Shown piece after piece: positions 56,540 to 64,000 of a stretch of DNA of 64,000 bases. How positions within the stretch are numbered: position 1 is the stretch's first letter; every line of letters starts with the position of its first letter. Origin of the DNA: Trichostrongylus colubriformis (taxonomy: Eukaryota; Nematoda; Chromadorea; Rhabditida; Trichostrongylidae); contig OZ022261.1 of assembly GCA_963978905.1 (NCBI GenBank), positions 28,455,686 through 28,519,685 on the forward strand. The letters run 5' to 3'. The notes beneath the pieces were generated by a model. It worked only from the letters and a program-made list of their open reading frames with translations. It did no database searches and was not told the origin of the DNA. Position numbers and translations under genes: made by a program.

Positions 56540-57697
56540 CTTAAAGGCACTTTCCGCGATAATCGCACCACCTATTTACCCTGCCGCAGCGGTTAGGATC
56601 CCGAGTAAATGTCGAGGCTGTACCGTTTGAGCGGCGCCACGCGGCCTCCTGGCAACGCTGAGCCCGCGGGAAGCAACTTCGACCCCACCCGGCATTGGAC
56701 GAAGATTTTTCCAATGTGGCGTTTACGTGGGCCTGTGATTCTGCGATAAGATAAGATAAAGAAGAAATTCCAGTAGTTAACGAAACGTTCACTTGGGGAA
56801 GCAGGTAATATAAGGTGTTTGCAGAATAAATGGCCAAAACATAACTGGCTATAACTTCGCTCAGACACAACTTTATTTGTCGAAATAACAACTATCGAAC
56901 AGAATTTTGCCAACGATCTGTTGAAGAAAATATGCCATCACGATGAAATTCTGGATTGCTAGTATTAATAATGTCAAGAATGGCATTTTTACCGTGCATA
57001 GTATCGACGAATGTTTCTGACGCAGGTTTGCACCGAGAACCCGGAAAAAGTGGTAATCCGTCAGGGATAGGTCTGGGGAATAAGAGGGTGAGGGGTGCAC
57101 AAAACAACGCGAAACCCCGCACTTTGCAAGTCACCCAGCAGAAACTGAGCAGTTAGGCATCGAGACTCTCCCTCACCCCCCCCCCCTTATTCCTCAAACC
57201 CATCCCTGACGGATTACCACTTTCTCCAGGTTCTCGATGCGAACCTGCATCAGAGAAAATTTGCCGATACCATGCATGTTGAAAATGCCATCGTTGACTT
57301 TATTATTGCCGCAATCCAGAATTTTATTATGATTGCCTATTTACTTTACCAAATCGTTGACAAGGTTGCGTGGATCCGAATGGTTTTTATTTCGACCAAT
57401 AGACTTGTGTCTGCTCGAAGTTATGGTGTTTTGAAAAAAGTGGTCTGTTTTAGCCATTTATTCTGCACACACCTAATACATATCTCAAGGTTCCTCATGA
57501 TACCATGCGACAGAACTGATTCAAAGGCTCGTTTTCACGCGGTAATCTCCTACAAGGGCAGATGTCAGAAGGCCTCATTTTTTGCCATTTTCGGGAGCTT
57601 TTTTCGGATTTTTTTATTCTCTCACCTCTAAATTCATAGTTCAGCTCTTAAACCTATTCAAGGTAATCGCGGAAATGCATGTACTATATTGCTCGTG
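56540..57697. repeat. Inverted-repeat element, family K, split by a fold-back mariner
   Basis: Outside the inserted element, GCCTGTGATTCTGCGATAAG, GATAAGATAAAGAAGAAATTCC (left) and CTCATGATACCATGCG, GGTAATCTCCTAC, GAAGGCCTCATTTTTTGCC (right) match the uninterrupted copy at 12881-13284 in order. Confidence 0.75.
56811..57476. mobile_element. Fold-back mariner: two 3' halves of a mariner in inverted orientation (666 bp)
   Basis: The termini TAAGGTGTTTGCAGAATAAATGGCC and GCCATTTATTCTGCACACACCTAA are inverted and flanked by TA (56809-56810, 57477-57478). The left half on the minus strand encodes a mariner C-terminus (HPSPSYSPDLSLTDYHFFRV and NPEFHRDGIFSSTDRWQ). The right half encodes the same region on the plus strand, more diverged (LPDYHFLQVLDANL-like, DKVAWIRM-like). 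The arms, about 295 and 308 bp, are separated by about 63 bp. No N-terminal DNA-binding region is present. Confidence 0.85.
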
Positions 57698-57699
57698 CT

Positions 57700-58855
57700 C
57701 CACTTCATGATAGGGCCTGTTCAATCACAAACAGGTTGAAAGGCTTTTCAAAACGTAGACCCTTGGAAAAGCCGAGGGTATGTATAAAACCGAAACGAAA
57801 ACTGAAAAAGCGCCTGATCTACAGTGAACAGCACGTTTAGAAAAAGTGATCTTTGGTGAAGGTGGTTGTTGTACGGCTGGAACTATGTATATATCGTTCT
57901 CATGACAGACAACATCAATGAGCAAATCACAAGCAAACTGGTGACGCCTGTGTCATACTGATACCGAAAAGGTGTTTGGAAGTTGTGATACTATATTTAG
58001 CAGCGTGGTTTTGACTTTCACAGCAATACCTACAAATACAGTTTCAAGTGCTTCCAAAACATGCTTTGCGTTGTGTTCACTTATCGATCTTCCCAAGTTA
58101 TTTTTTACTTTTGTATATTTCGTTGTCCTACACTGTGTTTTATAGATTTTACTATCATATTTATACTTAATGGTTTATGTCAGTTTAGGAAACAATTCCC
58201 GCGCTTTCGACTGTTCATTTTTTGAGGCGAGTTTCTCGTCGTAAGGCCTATATTATACTGCGCGGAAGAACTTCTCTAACTGTGCGTTAACAGTCTTTTC
58301 TACATCTTCTTTTCCTAAAAATACAGCCCCATGACAAGGATTTCAAGAAATAAGGAAATGCATGAAGATTAAGCGGGCCGGAAAACCTGGTTTGATGCAG
58401 CTCTGCCGGAAATGAGGTCGGCCAACTGAGACGACCCCACAGGCACTGCTGAGTCATCCGAATGCACCACAACGGGCAGTGTCAAACCGCGGAAATTGTG
58501 GTGTGCGCCAGGGCTGCGCTAGTCCATCACCATGCCATGTAAATTGCACCATCGTGCACGACATACATATGTACCTGTTGGGCCCGTTGTACTGGTCGAC
58601 AGTGGAACCACACCTATTCACAACGGGACCATCAATGAGCTTGTCGCGAGCGGCAACCCAATTCGCGTGGTCCAGTGACGTAGTCGGATAGTACTGATGC
58701 AAATCTCAAAAATCGTCGAGGCTTCAGTGCACATCTCAGCTGAGGATTTTGGAAGAGTCCACCACATCCTTTGAATATTGAGATATACATTATTAGTTTC
58801 ACCCTCACTGCTAACCAAGCGAGTTGTCCTCTTCCAATTCAGGCCAGATAGTTTT
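57700..58855. other. No gene recognised
   Basis: The ORFs on both strands (for example minus 58454-58702) have no motif support. An inverted block around 58480-58560 may be another repeat end. Confidence 0.3.
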
Positions 58856-58859
58856 GTGG

Positions 58860-59081
58860 GCGTGTGCCCTTATGTCAGGGCTTCGCACGGCGACGAGCGG
58901 GGTGCGACGCAGTGGGCGCAAGCTATGCGCGTCGCGATAGCTGGGTCTTTGAGCGATTACTAGGTAATGCTAGGGGTGAGATTACGCAGTTGACTTTCAC
59001 GCTTTGTGACCCAACAATATTGCGCCCTTAGCTCGTCCGCATTGCTTTCATGCCGCGGTGCGGAATCTGACATAAGGGTCC
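58860..59081. repeat. Inverted-repeat element, family B, copy 3
   Basis: The ends TGTGCCCTTATGTCAGGGCTTCGCA and TGCGGAATCTGACATAAGGGTCC are inverted. Internal CTGGGTCTTTGAGCGATTAC and TTTGTGACCCAAC match copies 1 and 2. Confidence 0.8.
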
Positions 59082-59254
59082 TAGTTCTGTGCTGAGCAAC
59101 ATCACATTTTGCTCAAGAGGAAGTAGAGGTCGTGACGGCTACTGGGGTTACATAGCTGGTCACTGGTTTGATGGCACTCTAACGTACTATAGACGAAACT
59201 CGATGACGGCTTCGGGGTCAGGGCACTCCCAGATGTTGAGGAAAATAAAAATTT

Positions 59255-59555
59255 TAGTGCGACCTCTCACTCCTCTACGGGATCAAATACAACCCCCGCC
59301 CTTTTTTGACTCTTACAATACTTCTGACTGTTGCAATGTTGTATGGTTGCGATGTGCATCATAGCATGTATCCTTCCCTGGAGCAAAATGATATTTATTT
59401 CACATTTCCTCGTACGGATTCGCTGTGAAATATTCTTTGCTTCTCATCTGCTGATTGAAAGTTTAGATTCCAGTGCCTACCGCTTACCTCTGCATGTAAG
59501 ATCTCCCTCCTGTCCGGTCAAATACGATCCCCTCTCGAGGAATCCTTGAGTCATG
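59255..59555. repeat. Inverted-repeat element, family H, uninterrupted copy
   Basis: It starts CTACGGGATCAAATACAACCCC and ends CAAATACGATCCCCTCTCGAGGAATCC. The interior GGATTCGCTGTGAAATATTC and TGCTTCTCATCTGCTGATTG match the left half of the family H copy at 43381. Confidence 0.65.
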
Positions 59556-59559
59556 GTAT

Positions 59560-60970
59560 ACAATGTTCGTAGTACCCGGAAATTCCCGGAGTAGCCAAGA
59601 AATTCCTATCCAAAAAGGTACTCCGTTTTGCCGAACCTGTGATTGGCAGGTCACTTATGCTGACCTATTTTGTCGTTTCCATCATGTAGGAGCTGAATGA
59701 GGTAGCTAGTAGTTCAAATTCAAAATTGCATCAAAAACCTGAAGTGGTATAGTCTTCACGCAAGTTGGCAACCGAATATTCATGACTGTCTCAAGCTCAG
59801 CGCTTCAATTATTTTTACTCGTTGAATACATTAGTATTCTTTTTTGATAGTTTTTTTAAAATCTCATTTAGATTTTAAAAAAAGCATATTCGGACAATCA
59901 GAAATGCAGAAGCCCTCAAATTTCTGACATGGGAGGAAGACGAAATTAATATTTTTGCCTAACTGATTTGACTTATTTTGCCTTTTGTCCTTGATTTTTA
60001 TCAAATATTATCGCTTCCTCTGTGGTAGTGATTATTTTTCGTAACGTCTGCAATTTTCCGAGTCTGTAGTATTGTCAAAGGTCTAGCCCTATCTCCTAGG
60101 CTATCTGCAACGGCAATCGACCATAAAATATGCTTCTATTTGCACTCGTTCTTCAGACCAATTTTTCGTGCTGAGAAAGAAACTTCGGCACTACAGTCAT
60201 ATTTGCTTTAGAGGACATAGCTATCACCCTGTTATTGTGGTAATATTTGCCAAGGTATAATCTAGTTCTGTGAGTGACTTGAACTTTGCCAATTCTATTA
60301 CTAGAATCGCTCCGATACTGTAATGTAAATAGTGGTATTTTTTACTACTTAAACAAGTCATCTACGGAAACTCCGTAACCGTAACTTTTCCAAAATCTAT
60401 ATAAATCGGCAACAGTACTCCATGAAACTATAACAGACGACGCACCTGAGCATTTTGTTTTAGTTTTATCTCGAGCTTAAAAAATACTGGAAATCGCAAG
60501 GCTAACTCATTTGAATTCCTGCCGTACAACTGTCACAACTATTGCCCCAGGAGGAGAGCGCATTTGCGTGTAAACACTTCCTTTCTGTGTTTCTTTTTTC
60601 TTTTTCACTCTATTAGTACTGTATTCTGATCTATTTAATTCATCATGTTATTTGCTTGAATTTACGTAAGTTCATCTTGTTCATCTTTCAACCTGTAAAA
60701 ATATCTTGAAAAACTGCAAAAATAGTAATGTCTAATAAAGTTTCGTGCTATTACTTCCACCCTTTCGCTCGTTGCCATACAACAACTACCTTTCTTTGTA
60801 ACGAGCTCGCATTTCAGGGAGTTAAGACAAAAACACAGAATGCTATCGATTAAATAGGTGTTCTAAAATTTGAACGCTTAGTTTGATACCATCCATTTTA
60901 GCCCTTACCAAAACTTAAAGTGTCGCATACAAAAACTGAATTTACCCTGTTTGTATTTACACCCTTAGCC
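59560..60970. other. AT-rich stretch without ORFs
   Basis: No ORF of 60 codons or more is present on either strand, and no repeat family was recognised. The whole stretch is AT-rich with T runs. It could be intronic or intergenic. Confidence 0.5.
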
Positions 60971-60974
60971 CCAG

Positions 60975-61345
60975 CCAGGAAACACTGGGAGTCGTGGATT
61001 CCTCGACACGAGGGGCTCGTATTTGATCGGACAGAAGGGGGGTCTTAGCTGCAAAGGTCAGCCATAGGCACCTGCAGACGTCACCTATAGGCACTAGAAT
61101 CCTAGGTTTCAGTGAGCCATTGAGAAACAGAGAGTATTTCACAGCGAATCCGTGTGAGGAAATGTGAAATCTATTTCTTTTTCTTCTGGTAGGAGGACAT
61201 AACACATTGTAAATATACAATCCGCCAACAGTTACTGGTAGTAGGGAAAAAAAAGGGCGGAGGGATTTAATTTCGTCCACTCAAAAGGGGGGGGGGAGGG
61301 TTGTATTGAACCGGCTATCTTCCTCGACACTTGGGAGTGCCGTGG
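60975..61345. repeat. Inverted-repeat element, family H, third copy
   Basis: The left GTGGATTCCTCGACACGAGGGGCTCGTATTTGATC pairs with the right GAGGGTTGTATTGAACCGGC and TCCTCGACACTTGGGAGTGCC. CCAACAGTTACTGGTAGTAGG corresponds to GGTAACAGTCACTGGTATTGC in the 43-44 kb copy. Confidence 0.65.
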
Positions 61346-61494
61346 TATTACCGCTTAACCCCTACTGTACCCTTCCGCCCAAGCACCAAAGCATTTCCCC
61401 AAACTATAGTTTCCATAGGATCGCTTCTCCTGACTTCGTTTTTCGCATGAAAACCTACATATGGTCCGCAGTTGACATGTATAACATGCTTATA

Positions 61495-61748
61495 TGAAAA
61501 TGAGGATTTTCTGTATGCGATGGTTACCATATATTTCCGATGTATTTGCCTGATAAGGGCCGCATGCAGAGTTTCACGCAAAAAAGTGAAACTTCGTCTA
61601 AGATACAGCTCCACAAATTCTCGGTCGGGTGGACATAGCCTCGCAGTAAAAGCCCCGTCCCGTCGTCCGCCGCGGTGAGGAACTGAGAGTGGGACTCTTC
61701 ACGTATGGGCATCAGATAAACTCGTTTTCCGTGGAAGATTCCTTTAAG
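61495..61748. repeat. Inverted-repeat element, family A, truncated copy
   Basis: GCCGCATGCAGAGTTTCACGCAAAAAAG, TAAGATACAGCTCCA and CCCGTCCCGTCGTCCGCC correspond to the left half of family A. The right half is mostly missing, with only the end GATTCCTTTAAG kept. Confidence 0.65.
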
Positions 61749-62793
61749 GAAGCTGCTCAGGTAGATGAAAAGGATTAGGTGGTGCCTCTCAGGCTCTGTG
61801 TTGGTTGGACCGACTGATATCCTAATGGCACGTCCTACCGGTCCAGGGCTAGATAGGGCTCTTCACAAAGCTCCGTAGCTTAATAAGGTACACAAGACAC
61901 TGCGCCATGTTCACGTGAGCAACAATACAAACAAAGTCAAAAAAATTTGCTGTAATTTTTCAATGTGGTCTCCAAATCGCACTGTCGTCTGATGGGTCTG
62001 GGTTGCAATCCTGCCTTTTTCTACTTCTCCCCGGCGGAATGTACACCGACGAAAACCACAACACGTGGTCTACGACCGCTCTACTCTGGGCAACCCTGCA
62101 ACCATTCTTGTCTCATATCCCTTATTCTTTCGCGTGATGTCTGAAAGATTTCATAAGGGATCATAAACCCAAGAGATAGGCGAGGCCGTCGCGGTATGCG
62201 CTGGGCATATGCGTATACATACAGTCACATGGTGACTATTCATATTACATTCTTATTTTGTTTCCATAATCCATAGATGCTGAATCTCGAAGTGAAGATG
62301 CTTCTGGGGCTTAACTCACAAAATGATAATGTCAACGAGTTTTTCGAAAATGCGTGGTAAACATCATTGATCTCTCGCCACGGTATGAGAAGTTATCCTC
62401 ACTTTTCAAATTATTTGTTCATATGGCTCCGAAGTTAAAGAAGGAGGAAAGTGTGGAGGGGGAGACGGACTGAGCTAGGTTCATCGACTTAGCCCGATGG
62501 ATAAGATACATAGTCGCGTCGTACGCCGTCAGTCAGCTTCTCGTGCTCTTTGCCTACGAGCACTGCACCAGATGCAGTGCTCGTAGGCACCTATCGGGAC
62601 GTCTTTTGCCTTTCCTGTTTGTAGACCCTGAATTACGACGTCAGACGCTAAGCCGAGGAACTTGCTATACTGACTGCTAATTAATTGCTGGCCCGTTCGA
62701 CTTCTGTTGGCGAACAAGGAAATAAATCAGTTCTTCGATCCACATAGTACTGGACCAGTCCAAACCTACCTCACTCGGTACCCCGTTCTGTTT

Positions 62794-63084
62794 CTAAAGA
62801 TTTTCCATCATTCTCAATTTTAGACAGGCAAAGATAACTTTGCAATTAAGCGCGAGCATTCTTCTTGGTAAAATCCCATATGTGAGGATGGGATTCGTCA
62901 GGTTGCATTCATACTCAGCGACGTAATCGCCATGATATATCGATGGCAACAGTGCTTCAACATTCAGCACTGTATACTGATGGTGAGGGCGTAAGTAGAG
63001 TCGACGGCCTCCACGTATGGCCTTAGATTTGAGGTCGCCAAGGAAAAGTAGCATGACGCTACGAACGTGCTTTGGGTGGATCAA
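62794..63084 (-). CDS. Possible exon, unknown product
   Basis: A minus-strand frame encodes MLLFLGDLKSKAIRGGRRLY, HHQYTVLNVEALLPSIYHGD, YVAEYECNLTNPILTYG. Its composition is protein-like and it ends at a stop at 62794. Family and splice partners are unknown. Confidence 0.28.
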   Translation of the reverse strand: MIHPKHVRSVMLLFLGDLKSKAIRGGRRLYLRPHHQYTVLNVEALLPSIYHGDYVAEYECNLTNPILTYGILPRRMLALNCKVIFACLKLRMMENL

Positions 63085-63439
63085 GTCCCGTAGACATGCT
63101 AAGATCCACCCTCGGACTTATGAACTTACTTGAATGATTGTTTATTATTGTTATGTAAGGCACTCCTAGTTTACTATTAGATTATTCATTTGCTCCGGTC
63201 AGCAGGGCGAATCCCAGCTTTGAAAATTTACAAATATTAAGCTTGTTAGTCTTAAATGCCTTCACACTCCAAGTTCTTTTCCTAAATTGTTGAATGCACT
63301 CTGACAAACGAGCATGCTTTTATGATTCACTGCAATTATAAATTTTTGAACCAGGGAATATGCACTTATATTTTAAATAGTTATCTACGTAAAATATGTC
63401 TGCTATTGTTCCATACTGAAGATGTTCTCAAATAATGAC

Positions 63440-63760
63440 GACAATAAAGGGGTTTTGACGAGGACACTCGGAGTGCGTCAGGTCACCGGAGCTCGAAGCG
63501 TCCTCATTACATTGTTCGCGGTCAATTCATCCACAGCGGGGGCAGCAGTGCGATTGTCGTGCACAATGACGCAAATTGTCTGATGGCCCAATTCGAGTGC
63601 CTTGGTCTACGCCTGATGGAACTGGTATGGAAGCAAATTTCGAAGCTGACTTTCGCACTTCAACAGAAAACTGCCGGAACAAAATCATAAGTAGGCTAAA
63701 TGGCGTACAGTGTACTGGATCAATAGTTGAGTCCATGGTCTTAAATATTCGAAAATAGCC
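63440..63760 (-). repeat. Possible transposase-derived relic
   Basis: In the minus strand, CVIVHDNRTAAPAVDELTA and NNVMRTLRAPVT can be read, with stops and frame changes nearby. The style resembles the N-terminal helix-turn-helix part of Tc1/mariner-group transposases, but the match is weak. Confidence 0.22.
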
Positions 63761-64000
63761 ACTTTCACGTAATACGTTCCACATGGTCAACATCAGGTTA
63801 TATTTTGAGATTCGTTAACATATGCTCCCTCCGAAACATGATTGTATGCCCAACTCTTTTCCATTCTCTGTGGACACAGTTCGCAAGCGTTTCAACCCCT
63901 CTTATTCTTGTGACGTCTATCAACTACTGAACCCATCATTTTTTGCACGCGTCTTCATTTTTTGCTTTCGTGACCGTTTGCAATCTATCTTGCTCAGAAG

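Overview
The window reads as nuclear DNA of a nematode, most likely a clade V (strongylid-like) worm. Three things point there: short exons joined by introns whose acceptors are T-rich and end in TTTCAG, a secreted von Willebrand A protein of a type common in worms, and a very dense load of mariner, Tc1 and palindromic MITE-type elements. The species assignment is inference. No bacterial, plasmid, viral or CRISPR features were seen.

Only two protein genes can be reconstructed with real confidence, both on the minus strand. At the left edge (1173-1704) lie the first two exons of a secreted vWA-domain protein whose remainder lies off the window. The main gene fills 16.4-28.6 kb: 18 exons whose splice phases all agree give one 765-residue protein. 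It has two adjacent N-terminal hydrophobic segments, an SMP-type lipid-transfer region, a C2 domain, a Thr-rich linker and a basic C-terminus, the architecture of the C2CD2/C2CD2L (TMEM24) family of ER-plasma membrane contact-site lipid transporters. Its introns carry several inverted-repeat elements.

Other coding signals are single exons or short ORFs: a small secreted ORF at 5.8 kb, two plus-strand exons at 30.1-30.7 kb, a 46-codon exon at 38.4 kb, an exon at 39.0 kb with an IL-17-like cysteine/PW pattern behind an RSKR site, and minus-strand exons near 47.7, 51.4 and 62.9 kb.

The rest is mostly mobile DNA. Mariner and Tc1-group relics lie at 9.7-11.3, 14.9-15.8, 43.5-44.1, 51.9-52.5, 54.2-55.4 and 56.8-57.5 kb. 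Several are nested with readable insertion sites: a mariner inside a SINE-like repeat, an internally deleted mariner inside a palindromic repeat, a head-to-head fold-back mariner inside a MITE, and a 223-bp MITE with 9-bp target duplications inside another MITE. At least ten inverted-repeat families and several tRNA-like SINE candidates were recognised by comparing copies within the window.
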